38,935 bases of DNA from Hydrogenophaga sp. GTDB lineage: Bacteria > Pseudomonadota > Gammaproteobacteria > Burkholderiales > Burkholderiaceae_C. The number at the start of each line of letters is the position of its first letter. The first letter of the stretch is position 1. Location of the stretch: positions 1-38,935 of the forward strand of contig JAGXSV010000017.1 in the NCBI GenBank assembly GCA_018333605.1, given 5' to 3'. The notes beneath the pieces are model-generated. The model worked only from the letters and a program-made list of their open reading frames with translations, made no database searches and was not told the origin of the DNA. The position numbers and the translations under genes are program-made. Shown one piece after another: positions 1 to 7,983 of this stretch.

Positions 1-924
1 CGCGCCATGGCCGAGGCCTCGCGCGTGTGCGGCGCCACCGGCTTCATGATGTGGTGCCAGGCGGTGTGCGGGCTGTACCTGGAACAGTCGGGCAACCCCG
101 CGCTCACCGGCGACGCGCTGCTGCAGATGGCCAGCGGGCAGCGGCTGGGCGGCACCGCGCTTTCCAACCCCATGAAGAGTTACGCGCAAATTGAAAGCCT
201 GCTGCTCAAGGCCACGCCGGTGGACGGCGGCTACCTGGTGAACGGCGCGCTGCCCTGGGTGAGCAACCTTGGCCCTGACCACTGCTGCGGCGCCATTGCG
301 GCGGTGGAAGCCGACGGCCAGAGCCTGGGCAAAGAGCTGATGTTTTTGCTGCGCTGCGACGCGCCGGGCGTGACGATGCGCGACTGCCCCAGCTTTTCAG
401 CCATGGAAGGCACGGGCACCTGGGCGCTGCACCTGAAAGACTATTTTGTGGGCGCCGGCGAGGTGATTGCGGACCCGGCCAAACCCACCATTGCGCGCAT
501 TCGGGCAGCCTTCGTCATGCTCCAGTGCGGCATGGCGGTGGGCATCACACAAGGCGCCATCGACAGCATGTGGGCGGTGGAGGCGCAGCTGGGCCACGTG
601 AACCAGTTTCTGGAAGACCGACCCGACGCGCTGCAGGCCGAGCTGGACGCGCTCACCGCCCGCGTGATGAAAATGGCCGAGACGCCGTTTGACGGCAGCA
701 CCGCGTTTTTCATTGACGTGCTGGACGCCCGCGCCCACGGCGCCGAGCTGTGCCTGCGCGCCGCCCAGTCGGCCCTGATGCACCAGGGCGCGCGCGGCTA
801 CCTCATGAGCTCGGACGTGCAGCGCCGCGTGCGCGAATCGCACTTTGTGGCCATCGTCACACCGGCCATCAAACACCTGCGCAAGGAAATTGCGCGGCTG
901 AGCCAGGACGTGATGCCGGTATGA
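1..924 (+). CDS. Acyl-CoA dehydrogenase family flavoprotein, 5' end cut by window
   Basis: The frame is open from base 1, and the first in-frame ATG (base 7) falls inside what should be the N-terminal helical domain, so the true start lies upstream. About 307 residues are visible of a family usually near 380-400. The segment [12 protein letters not shown] followed by a beta-rich middle and a helical C-terminal half fits the acyl-CoA dehydrogenase fold. The C-terminus ([18 protein letters not shown]) lacks the usual YEGT-type motif carrying the catalytic glutamate, so an ordinary beta-oxidation dehydrogenase is not assured; a flavin oxygenase or specialised desaturase is possible. The stop codon overlaps the ATG of the rubredoxin-reductase gene (ATGA at 921-924), implying translational coupling and a shared electron-transfer role. 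Family is fairly sure; substrate is unknown. Confidence 0.85.
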   Translation, partial: RAMAEASRVCGATGFMMWCQAVCGLYLEQSGNPALTGDALLQMASGQRLGGTALSNPMKSYAQIESLLLKATPVDGGYLVNGALPWVSNLGPDHCCGAIAAVEADGQSLGKELMFLLRCDAPGVTMRDCPSFSAMEGTGTWALHLKDYFVGAGEVIADPAKPTIARIRAAFVMLQCGMAVGITQGAIDSMWAVEAQLGHVNQFLEDRPDALQAELDALTARVMKMAETPFDGSTAFFIDVLDARAHGAELCLRAAQSALMHQGARGYLMSSDVQRRVRESHFVAIVTPAIKHLRKEIARLSQDVMPV

Positions 925-2219
925 GCGCCCTCTCCCACATTTACGGCGAAGTGCGCGACCTGCCACTGGCCGCACCCATTGCAGCGGTGGCCGTGGGCCA
1001 GCCGTTTCGCCAATACATTTGCGACGCATGCGGCTACATCTACGACGAGGCTGTGGGCGACACCGACAGCGGCCTGGCCGCCGGCACGCGGTTTGAAGAC
1101 ATCCCCGAAGACTGGTACTGCCCACTGTGCGGCGTGACGAAAAGCGACTTTGAGCTTTACGAGGCACCCAGCATCGAAGCGCTGCGCGCCCAGGCCAGCC
1201 GCCACGCGCCGGTGTGGAACGCGGCCACGCGCCACCAGGCGGGCGTGGTGGTGGTGGGCGGTGGCCGGGCGGGCTGGCAAATGGCCGAAGCGCTGCGCGC
1301 ACGGGACGTAGCGCTGCCCATCACGATGGTGAGCGCCTGCGCCGCCGACGTGTACGACAAACCCCTGCTGTCCATAGCCATGGCGCGGCAGATGGACCTG
1401 ACCCGGCTGGTGAAAGAAACCGGCGCTGATGCAGCCCGCCGCCTGAACCTGCGCCTACTGGCGCACACCGACGCCGTGCGCATTTGCCCCGACACCCGCA
1501 CGCTGCGCACCACCCGCGGCACCCTGCGCTACGACCACCTGGTGTTGGCCCACGGCGCACAGGCCGCGCTGCCCCCGGCCCTGCCCGCCGCGCTGTGCTG
1601 GCGCATCAACCACCTGGGCGCCTACCAGCGGCTGCGCGCCGCGCTCGGTGAATCAGCCAAAGACGTGGTGATCGTCGGCGCCGGGCTCATTGGCAGCGAA
1701 CTCGCCAACGACCTCGCGCTGGGCGGCCACCGCATCACTCTGCTGGACGCCATGGCCCGGCCGCTCGCGCGCTGGCCCAGCGAGCAGGCCAGCGAGCCAC
1801 TGCTGGCCGCCTGGCAAGACCTGCCCATCTTGTTCAAAGGCGGTGTGCAGGTGGCCAGCGTGGAAAAGCTGGGCGCGCGCTACCGCGTCACCACCGCCTG
1901 CGGCCATCGTTTCGCCGCCGACCAGGTGATTGCCGCCGCCGGCCTCGCCACACCGCCGCGCCTGGCGCAAAGCGCCGCCCTGGCATGGAACAACGGCATT
2001 GCCGTGGAACCCGAAGGCCTGCGCACCAGCGTGGAGCGCATCCACGCGCTGGGCGACTGCATCACGGTAAACGGCCAGGCCAGCCGCTTCATCGAACCCA
2101 TTGCCCGCCAAGCCCGCAGCATCGCAGCCGCCATCACCGGCGCAGCCCCGGTGCCGTATGAAACCAGGCCCACCGTGGTGCGCGTCAAAACCACCACGCA
2201 CCCGCTGACGCTGCATTGA
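921..2219 (+). CDS. Rubredoxin fused to FAD-dependent rubredoxin/NAD(P)H reductase
   Basis: A 432-residue protein. Residues 30-81 form a rubredoxin: the iron site is Cys34-x2-Cys37-Gly and Cys67-Pro-x-Cys70-Gly, with the typical [13 protein letters not shown] segment. A short linker leads to a pyridine-nucleotide-disulfide-type reductase: an FAD-binding GGGRAG at 113-118, an NAD(P)-binding GAGLIGSE beginning at 253, and the second FAD motif ALGD near 376-379. The predicted role is NAD(P)H to FAD to rubredoxin electron flow within one chain; rubredoxin reductases such as AlkT normally serve AlkB hydroxylases through a separate rubredoxin. No AlkB-type gene is visible here. The ATG at 921 is chosen because it overlaps the upstream dehydrogenase stop. 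The partner enzyme is probably that dehydrogenase-family protein (inference). Confidence 0.88.
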   Translation: MSALSHIYGEVRDLPLAAPIAAVAVGQPFRQYICDACGYIYDEAVGDTDSGLAAGTRFEDIPEDWYCPLCGVTKSDFELYEAPSIEALRAQASRHAPVWNAATRHQAGVVVVGGGRAGWQMAEALRARDVALPITMVSACAADVYDKPLLSIAMARQMDLTRLVKETGADAARRLNLRLLAHTDAVRICPDTRTLRTTRGTLRYDHLVLAHGAQAALPPALPAALCWRINHLGAYQRLRAALGESAKDVVIVGAGLIGSELANDLALGGHRITLLDAMARPLARWPSEQASEPLLAAWQDLPILFKGGVQVASVEKLGARYRVTTACGHRFAADQVIAAAGLATPPRLAQSAALAWNNGIAVEPEGLRTSVERIHALGDCITVNGQASRFIEPIARQARSIAAAITGAAPVPYETRPTVVRVKTTTHPLTLH

Positions 2220-2296
2220 GCGGGGTTCTGATCGCGGTGTTGTTTCGTTGATCTGCGTTGTTGCACAAGTGGGTGGTTCGGCTGGGTGGCCCCCTC

Positions 2297-3394
2297 TTAC
2301 GGCTTGATCGCGATCTTGAGCACGCCGTCGCGCTGGTGCGCAAACAGGTCGTAGGCGGCGACGATGTTGTCCAGCTTGTACTGGTGCGTGACCATCACAC
2401 CCAGATCGAGTCGGCCGGACGCGAGCACGTTCATCAGCCGGCGCATGCGCTCTTTGCCGCCCGGGCAGAGTGCCGTTCGGATCTGGTGATCGCCCAGCCC
2501 GGCGGCGAAGGCCGAGAGGGGAATGGTCAGGTCGGTCGAATACACGCCCAGGCTGGACAGGGTGCCGCCCGGCTTGAGCACGCGCAGCGCCGACTCAAAC
2601 GTGGACTGCAGGCCGAGCGCTTCAATGGACGAGTCGGCGCCGCGCCCGCCGGTGATCTTCATGATCTCTTCGACCACGTCACAGTTGTTGAAGTTGAGCG
2701 TGACGTCAGCGCCCAGTTGTTTCGAGATGCCGAGCCGGTGGTCGTTGCCGTCCACGGTGATGATGGTGCTGGCACCCAGCAGGCGGGCGCCTGCGGTGGC
2801 GCACAGGCCAATGGGCCCTTGGGCAAACACCACCACGGTGTCGCCGATGCGGATGTTGGCGTTTTCGGCGCCCTTGAAACCGGTGGACATGATGTCCGGG
2901 CACATCAACACCTGCTCGTCGGTGAGGCCATCGGGAATGGGGGCGAGGTTGGCCTGCGCGTCGGGTACCAGCACGTATTCGGCCTGGGTGCCGTCGATCA
3001 GGTTGCCAAAGCGCCAGCCGGCCGTGGCTTTGTAACCGTGGCACCCGCACAGACCCATGGGCACGAGGTAGCTGCCGTCTTGCGAGGCCGCGCCGTCCTG
3101 GGCGGCGTAGGAATTGAAGTTGGGGCAGATGGCACCGGCAATCACGCGCTGGCCTTCGGTGTAGCCCTGCACGGCGCTGCCCAGTTTCTCGATCACACCC
3201 ACCGGCTCATGGCCCACCGTCAAGCCTTTGGCAACCGGGTACTCGCCCTTCAGGATGTGCACATCGGTGCCGCAAATGGTGGTGGTAGTGATGCGCACCA
3301 AGGCATCGTTGGGTCCAACGTCCGGGATGCGCTTGTCGGTGATTTCGATGCGCCCGGGTTCGACAAACACGGCAGCTTTCATCATGGCGGACAT
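2297..3394 (-). CDS. Zinc-dependent medium-chain alcohol dehydrogenase
   Basis: A 365-residue MDR-superfamily dehydrogenase oxidising an alcohol with NAD(P)+. It shows the catalytic-zinc region TICGTDVHILKGEYPV and GHEPVG, then a Rossmann domain with VVVFAQGPIGLCATAGARL. The C-terminal LCPGGKERMRRLMNVL resembles secondary (isopropanol-type) alcohol dehydrogenases of Clostridium and Thermoanaerobacter. The usual four-cysteine structural zinc lobe is not evident; the corresponding loop is ICPNFNSYAAQDGAASQDGS. The ATG at 3394 is preceded at 5 bases by AGGAG; a GTG six bases further upstream is less likely. It lies downstream of the RlmN-like gene on the same strand, 132 bases away, probably with its own promoter. 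Preferred substrate and cofactor cannot be read from sequence. Confidence 0.87.
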   Translation of the reverse strand: MSAMMKAAVFVEPGRIEITDKRIPDVGPNDALVRITTTTICGTDVHILKGEYPVAKGLTVGHEPVGVIEKLGSAVQGYTEGQRVIAGAICPNFNSYAAQDGAASQDGSYLVPMGLCGCHGYKATAGWRFGNLIDGTQAEYVLVPDAQANLAPIPDGLTDEQVLMCPDIMSTGFKGAENANIRIGDTVVVFAQGPIGLCATAGARLLGASTIITVDGNDHRLGISKQLGADVTLNFNNCDVVEEIMKITGGRGADSSIEALGLQSTFESALRVLKPGGTLSSLGVYSTDLTIPLSAFAAGLGDHQIRTALCPGGKERMRRLMNVLASGRLDLGVMVTHQYKLDNIVAAYDLFAHQRDGVLKIAIKP

Positions 3395-3526
3395 AAACAC
3401 TCCTTGGATGGTGAGCAGGGTGGATGATCGGGAAGCTTACGGTCTCATCATGTCAGTCTTCGATGGCAGTTTCAAGTCTGTCGCGCATGATCGCCGGGCC
3501 CGTGCGCTGCACCTTCGCGCAGGCGA

Positions 3527-4558
3527 TCACACAACGCCCAGCGCAATCACCTTGCGACCCGGCTTTTCCGCCCGCGCCCGAAGCTGCCCGCAGCCGCCGT
3601 CCACGTCCTGCCCGGCCGACTGGCGCAGCTTGGTGAGGATGCCGCGCTGGTGCAGGCGGCGGGCGATGGCCGCGGCTTTTTCCCAGCTGGGTCGCCGATA
3701 GGGCAGCTCGGGCACCGTGTTGTACGGAATCAGGTTGAGGATGGCGTATTTGCCGGTGAGCAGGCGCACGATGCCGTCCAGCTCGTCGTCGCTGTCGTTG
3801 ATGCCGTCGAGCAGCGTCCATTGGTACTGGATCGGGTAGTCGGTGGCGCGGGCGTAAGCCTCACCGGCATCCACCAAGGCTTCGGGCGTCATGCGCGGTG
3901 CGCGCGGCAGCAGCTGGGCGCGCAGGTCGGCGCGGGTGGTGTGCAGCGAGAGCGCCAGCGCGGGCTTCACGCGGCCTTGCGGCAGCGCTTCGAACACCCG
4001 CGGGTCGCCCACGGTGGAAAACACCAGGTTTTTGTGGCCGATGTTGCCCGCGGTGCCCAGCAGGTCGATGGCCTCCATCACGTTGTCGAGGTTGTGCGCG
4101 GGCTCGCCCATGCCCATGAACACCACTTTTTTCACCGGCCGCAGGCTGCGCGCCAGCACCACCTGCGCCACGATTTCGGCACTGCCCACCTGGCGGATCA
4201 ACCCGGTGGTGCCGGTCATGCAAAACACGCAGCCCACCGCACAGCCGATCTGGGTGGACACGCACACCCCGTCGCGCGGCAGCAGCACGGTTTCGGCCAG
4301 CTGGCCATCCGCCAGCTTCACCAGCAGGCGGGCCGAACCGTCTTCCCCGGGGTGTTGCGATTCGAGCGTGGCCAGCGCGGCCAGTTCTTGCGCAATGGCC
4401 GGCAGCTCGGCCACCAGGGCGGCGGGCAAGAAGTGTTCAACCTGGCGCCGGCCGCTGGTTTGCGGCAGGGCCTGGCTCCACAGGCGCAGCACGCGCTGCT
4501 GGTGGCGGGGGTTGGCGCCGAGCGCTCGCAGGCGCTCGCGCAGTTGTTCGATGCGCAT
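3527..4558 (-). CDS. RlmN/Cfr-family radical SAM RNA (adenine-C2) methyltransferase-like protein
   Basis: A 343-residue radical-SAM protein with the RlmN signature set. GVCVSTQIGC carries a cysteine matching E. coli Cys118, the [4Fe-4S] site is CAVGCVFC, the GMGEPAHNLDNV segment is present, and the C-terminal GQDVDGGCGQL supplies the methyl-carrier cysteine (E. coli Cys355). RlmN makes m2A2503 in 23S rRNA and m2A37 in some tRNAs. All catalytic cysteines are intact, so activity is likely. The N-terminal domain (RERLRALGANPRHQQRVLR) diverges from standard RlmN. The gene is also outside the usual ndk-rlmN-pilF-ispG neighbourhood of Burkholderiales. A paralogue with altered RNA specificity is therefore as likely as the housekeeping copy. 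Start: ATG at 4558. Confidence 0.82.
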   Translation of the reverse strand: MRIEQLRERLRALGANPRHQQRVLRLWSQALPQTSGRRQVEHFLPAALVAELPAIAQELAALATLESQHPGEDGSARLLVKLADGQLAETVLLPRDGVCVSTQIGCAVGCVFCMTGTTGLIRQVGSAEIVAQVVLARSLRPVKKVVFMGMGEPAHNLDNVMEAIDLLGTAGNIGHKNLVFSTVGDPRVFEALPQGRVKPALALSLHTTRADLRAQLLPRAPRMTPEALVDAGEAYARATDYPIQYQWTLLDGINDSDDELDGIVRLLTGKYAILNLIPYNTVPELPYRRPSWEKAAAIARRLHQRGILTKLRQSAGQDVDGGCGQLRARAEKPGRKVIALGVV

Positions 4559-4603
4559 GGGCTGCGATTGTCGCGCGCCTGCGGTGGGGTTGGGTTATGG
4601 TGC

Positions 4604-4621
4604 GTTGCTGTTGCTGTTGCT
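4604..4621 (+). repeat. Three tandem copies of GTTGCT
   Basis: A perfect 6-base unit repeated three times in the 86-base gap between the divergent RlmN-like and pirin genes, ending 23 bases before the pirin start. It lies in the probable pirin promoter/leader. Three copies is few; slippage is possible but nothing shows it. Confidence 0.6.
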
Positions 4622-4644
4622 CACGCAAACCCAAGGAGAACACG

Positions 4645-5514
4645 ATGCTGGAAATCGTCATCAGCGCCCGAGCCGCCGACCTGGGCCACGGCCTGAAAGT
4701 GCGGCGTGTGCTGCCTTATGCCCAGCGGCGCAGCGTGGGTCCCTTTGTGTTTCTGGACCACGCCGGCCCCGTGCCACTGCCGCCGCAATACGATCGTGCG
4801 TCCGACGTGCGCACGCACCCGCAAATTGGCCTGTCCACCGTGAGCTATTTGCTCAGCGGCCAGATCACGCACCGCGACAGCCTGGGCACCTTGCAGGTCA
4901 TCCGCCCCGGCGAGGTGAACTGGATGACGGCGGGGCGCGGCATCACGCACAGCGAGCGCTTCACCCACCCCGACTCGTACGCCGGTGGTGGCCTGGAGCT
5001 GATGCAACTGTGGGTGGCACTGCCCGAGGCCTTTGAGGAATGCGAACCCGCCTTCACCCACTACGCGGCCAGCGCCTTGCCGGTGCTGGAAGCCGATGGC
5101 GTGTGGATGCGCCTGGTGGCCGGCAGCGCCTACGGCGAAACGAGCCCGGTGCGCACCCACTCGCCGCTGTTTTACCTGCACACCGAATGGCAGGCCGGCG
5201 CCGGCAAGGCGCTGCCCGGCGGGTACAGCGAGCAAGCCGTGTACGTGGCCAAGGGCGACATTGAACACGCGGGCGCGGTGTACCAGCCCGGCCAGTTGCT
5301 GGTGTTTGGCGCCGACGCAGACGCATTCATCACCGCGCGCACCCACGCCACGCTGATGCTGTTTGGCGGTGAGCCGCTGGGCAAGCGCCACATCTTCTGG
5401 AACTTTGTGTCGTCACGCAAAGAAAGCATTGAACAGGCCAAGGCCGACTGGGCAGCCGGCCGCTTTGCGATGCCGCCCGACGACCAGGACGAATGGATTC
5501 CGCTGCCGGGCTGA
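4645..5514 (+). CDS. Pirin family protein with variant metal site
   Basis: A 289-residue bicupin. The N-terminal cupin has the pirin pattern: RTHPQIGL near residues 56-63 and WMTAGRGITHSE at 93-104. In human pirin the metal ligands are two histidines of an HPH motif plus the His and Glu of HSE; here they map to His58, Gln60, His102 and Glu104, so the second histidine is replaced by glutamine (codon CAA, 4822-4824). Pirins are described as quercetin 2,3-dioxygenases or redox-sensitive regulators; the role of most bacterial members is unknown. The start at 4645 has an AAGGAG seven bases upstream. It is divergent from the RlmN-like gene and convergent with cynS. Family is certain; enzymatic activity is uncertain given the ligand change. 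Confidence 0.9.
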   Translation: MLEIVISARAADLGHGLKVRRVLPYAQRRSVGPFVFLDHAGPVPLPPQYDRASDVRTHPQIGLSTVSYLLSGQITHRDSLGTLQVIRPGEVNWMTAGRGITHSERFTHPDSYAGGGLELMQLWVALPEAFEECEPAFTHYAASALPVLEADGVWMRLVAGSAYGETSPVRTHSPLFYLHTEWQAGAGKALPGGYSEQAVYVAKGDIEHAGAVYQPGQLLVFGADADAFITARTHATLMLFGGEPLGKRHIFWNFVSSRKESIEQAKADWAAGRFAMPPDDQDEWIPLPG

Positions 5515-5607
5515 GGCCAGGCCCAACCTGCACGCCGGCGCGAGCCAGCCGAAGCCCCACGGGATCGGACCCCGCATCCGTCGCGCAGTGCCCCACCCAG
5601 AGATGCC

Positions 5608-5678
5608 GTGGAACTGGCTTTGCCAGGCCACTGGCATCGCCCCCCTATAAAGGGGGGTCGCGCGCAGCGCGGCGGGGG
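5608..5678 (+). repeat. Dispersed GC-rich intergenic repeat, copy A
   Basis: This block fills the gap between the convergent pirin and cynS genes. Its order is a GGAAC-GGCTTTGCC-GGCC block, a hairpin with CCCCCC and GGGGGG arms (5640-5657), then a GCGCAGCGC-GGGGG block. The same order recurs at 6186-6254 and 29329-29395, and inverted at 29194-29259. Copy A is most like the inverted copy. It may also end both convergent transcripts. Confidence 0.75.
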
Positions 5679-6122
5679 TTAATACGATTTATACGGCAGG
5701 AACTTCCCCGACATCACGATGTTCACGCGGTCGCCGTTGGGGTCGGCCTGGCGCTGCAGGTCCATCTTGAAATCGATCGCGCTCATGATGCCGTCGCCGA
5801 ACTCTTCGTGGATCAGTTCCTTGAAGGTGGTGCCGTAGACGCTGACGAGTTCGTAGAAGCGGTAGATCAGCGGATCGGTCGGCACGCTGGTGGGCAGCGC
5901 GCCTTTGTAGGGCACCACCATCAGCCACTTTTGTTCGTCAGCACTCAGGCCAAAGATCTTGCCCAGCACCTTGGCCTGCGCCGGTGTGGCCGTCATCTGG
6001 CCCAGGCACAGGGCGGTGGTCCATTCCTTGGACTGTCCCACCTTCTTGGCCACGTCGGCCCAGCTCAGGCCCTTGCTGACTTTGGTGGTGATGATTTTTT
6101 CGGTGACGTCGAGTCGGCTCAT
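5679..6122 (-). CDS. cynS: Cyanase (cyanate hydratase)
   Basis: A 147-residue protein that is clearly CynS. It catalyses cyanate + bicarbonate to ammonia + 2 CO2 in the cytosol, supplying nitrogen and detoxifying cyanate. The N-terminal half is the helical DNA-binding-like domain (KGLSWADVAKKVGQSKEW). The C-terminal catalytic domain carries the triad in YRFYE and MSAI: Arg88, Glu91 and Ser114, matching E. coli Arg96, Glu99 and Ser122. The FGDGIMSAIDFKMDL segment is typical. It is slightly shorter than the 156-residue E. coli enzyme. The start at 6122 is preceded by AAGAGG. It is the last gene of the minus-strand cluster, 133 bases after the ABC ATPase gene, with a dispersed repeat in between. 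Context strongly suggests the transporter imports cyanate. Confidence 0.97.
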   Translation of the reverse strand: MSRLDVTEKIITTKVSKGLSWADVAKKVGQSKEWTTALCLGQMTATPAQAKVLGKIFGLSADEQKWLMVVPYKGALPTSVPTDPLIYRFYELVSVYGTTFKELIHEEFGDGIMSAIDFKMDLQRQADPNGDRVNIVMSGKFLPYKSY

Positions 6123-6150
6123 GGGTTGCCTCTTGGTTGTGGATGAAGAA

Positions 6151-6254
6151 ACGTTGGAACGAAGGGAAGTTGTCGAGGTGCGCAGCGGAACCGGCTTTGC
6201 CGGGCCGCCAGCGCTGTCCCCACGGGGGGGCGCCGCACAGCGGCGCAGGTGGGG
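6151..6254 (+). repeat. Dispersed intergenic repeat, copy B, inside the cyanate gene cluster
   Basis: About 104 bases between the ABC ATPase gene and cynS. They begin ACGTTGGA, continue AGGGAAGTTGT, and enter the core GCGGAACCGGCTTTGCC, followed by a CCCC/GGGG hairpin and GC-rich tail. The same order, including the ACGTTGGA and AGGGAAGTTGT flank, recurs at 29294-29395. Lying within a probable operon, it could affect mRNA stability or reduce expression of cynS relative to the transporter. Confidence 0.75.
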
Positions 6255-6255
6255 T

Positions 6256-7050
6256 TCAATGGGCTCGCGCACGCGAGACCAAAAAATCAACGATGTGATT
6301 TCTGAGGTCGTAGTAGCCATCGAGGTGGTGCAACTGGGCCCGCGTGCGGTTGCGCGGCAGCGGGTTCACCACCACCTCGGCCATGCCACCGGGCTTGTAG
6401 CCCTGGTCGGTCTCGGTTCCGTTGCTCATGAGCAAGATGCGGTCGGCCAGCAAAATGGCTTCGTCCACGTCGTGCGTGATCATGAACACCGTCTGGTGCG
6501 TCTCGCGCACGATGCCCATCAGCTCGTCCTGAATGGTGCCGCGCGTGAGCGCGTCCAGCGCGCCAAAGGGCTCGTCGAGCAGCAGCATCTTGGGCTGAAT
6601 GGCAAACGCGCGCGCAATGCCCACGCGCTGCTTCATGCCGCCCGAGAGCTGGCTGGGTTTTTTGTCGATGGCCGGGCTCAGGCCCACCATGGCCACGTGT
6701 TTTTCCACCTGCTGGTTCACTTCGGCCTTGGCCCAGTCGGGCCAGCGCGACTTGACCGCAAACGCGATGTTTTGCCGCACGGTGAGCCAGGGCATGAGCG
6801 CGTGGCTTTGAAACACCACGCCGCGCTCCAGGCTGGGGCCGGCGATCTCGCGGCCGTCCATGAAGCAGTGGCCGCGGGTGGCGGTGTCGAGCCCGGCCAA
6901 CACGTTGAGCACGGTGGTTTTGCCGCAGCCGCTGTGGCCGATGATGCAAACGAACTCGCCCTTGTCGATGGTGAAGGACACGTCGGCAAACACCGGTTTG
7001 TCGGCCTGGTAAGCCTTGGCGAGGTGCTCGACTTTGAGGAAACCGGACAT
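6256..7050 (-). CDS. ABC transporter ATP-binding protein (nitrate/cyanate type)
   Basis: A 264-residue ATPase of the NrtD/SsuB/CynD group that energises import. Walker A GHSGCGKTT is at 38-46, the Q-loop is FQSHAL, the signature LSGGMKQR starts at 135, Walker B is LLLDEPFGALD and the H-loop is ITHDVDEA. The MPWLTVRQNIAF stretch is typical of nitrate, taurine and cyanate importers. The start at 7050 gives MSGFLKVEHL with an AAGG upstream; in-frame extension to further upstream codons would enter the gap after the permease gene and is unlikely. It lies between the permease gene and cynS on the same strand. Substrate assignment to cyanate comes from context. Confidence 0.93.
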   Translation of the reverse strand: MSGFLKVEHLAKAYQADKPVFADVSFTIDKGEFVCIIGHSGCGKTTVLNVLAGLDTATRGHCFMDGREIAGPSLERGVVFQSHALMPWLTVRQNIAFAVKSRWPDWAKAEVNQQVEKHVAMVGLSPAIDKKPSQLSGGMKQRVGIARAFAIQPKMLLLDEPFGALDALTRGTIQDELMGIVRETHQTVFMITHDVDEAILLADRILLMSNGTETDQGYKPGGMAEVVVNPLPRNRTRAQLHHLDGYYDLRNHIVDFLVSRARAH

Positions 7051-7117
7051 CGGAGAAACCTTTTCAGTGGGTGCGTTCACAGAAGCCGTCAGAGCTGCGA
7101 TTTCACGCAGGCTGGTG

Positions 7118-7981
7118 TCACTCCACATAGGTCACCGCCTTCTGCAGTTGCGCGAACATCAGGTCCAGCAGCATGCCCACCACGCCGATCAACAGCATAG
7201 CAAAGATCACGTTGGTAAGCGACAGGTTGTTCCACTCGTTCCACACGAAATAGCCCACACCGGTGCCGCCCACCAGCATCTCGGCGGCCACGATCACCAG
7301 CCACGCAATGCCCATGCTGATGCGCATGCCAGTCAAGATGGTGGGCGCGGCGGCCGGCAAGATCACCTGAAACGCTTTGCGAAGGGGGTTCACTTCGAGC
7401 GTGCTGGCCACGTTGAGCCACTCGCGCTTGACCGATGCGACGCCGAAGGCGGTGTTGATCAGCATCGGCCAGATCGAGCAGATGAAGATCACGAAGATGC
7501 CGCTCACGTCCGAATCCTTGAGCGTGTAGAGTGCCAGCGGCATCCAGGCCAGCGGGCTGATGGGCTTCAAGACCTGCACGAAGGGATTGAAGGCCTTCTG
7601 CATCAGCGGCGACATGCCGATGAGAAAGCCCAGCGGCAGCGCCACCGCCATGGCGAGCACGAAGCCCAGGCCGACGCGCGCCAGCGAATGCGCCAGCTGG
7701 ATGCCGATGCCTTTGTCGTTTGGCCCTTTGTCGTAAAACGGGTCGGACAGGTGCACCCAGCTGGCCTTGGCCACTTCCAGCGGCGGCGGGAAGCCGGTGC
7801 TCTTTTCAGCCCCCGGGTCTTTGCCCATCATCTTGGCGTACTCGATCTCCTCGGCGGTCATGCCGGTGGATGCTGCGCCAATGGAAGGGCCTGTGGTGGC
7901 CAGCTGCCACGCACCCACAAAGCAGATGAACAGCAGCAGCGAGACCACCGCTGCGCGCAGGTTGAGGCTGAGGGCTTTCAT
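7118..7981 (-). CDS. ABC transporter permease (nitrate/cyanate type)
   Basis: A 287-residue inner-membrane protein of the BPD_transp_1 family (NrtB/SsuC type). An N-terminal membrane segment (AAVVSLLLFICFVGAWQL) is followed by a soluble stretch, then about five further membrane helices. The EAA-loop region is near PLRKAFQVILPAAAPTILTGMR, with the ILPAAAP motif that contacts the ATPase. The ATG at 7981 lies two bases after the binding-protein stop codon; a GTG at 7987 would overlap that gene. Tight spacing implies co-translation. It should form the membrane channel with the ATPase encoded next. Confidence 0.93.
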   Translation of the reverse strand: MKALSLNLRAAVVSLLLFICFVGAWQLATTGPSIGAASTGMTAEEIEYAKMMGKDPGAEKSTGFPPPLEVAKASWVHLSDPFYDKGPNDKGIGIQLAHSLARVGLGFVLAMAVALPLGFLIGMSPLMQKAFNPFVQVLKPISPLAWMPLALYTLKDSDVSGIFVIFICSIWPMLINTAFGVASVKREWLNVASTLEVNPLRKAFQVILPAAAPTILTGMRISMGIAWLVIVAAEMLVGGTGVGYFVWNEWNNLSLTNVIFAMLLIGVVGMLLDLMFAQLQKAVTYVE

Positions 7982-7983
7982 GG

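Noticed and set aside
2220-2296. Terminator between the rubredoxin-reductase and alcohol dehydrogenase genes
   Set aside because: No stem followed by a T-run could be found in this short convergent gap.
2258-3427. Long plus-strand open frame opposite the alcohol dehydrogenase
   Set aside because: High-GC shadow: the minus strand encodes a clear zinc dehydrogenase with all motifs, while this frame is His/Gly/Ala-rich without a domain.
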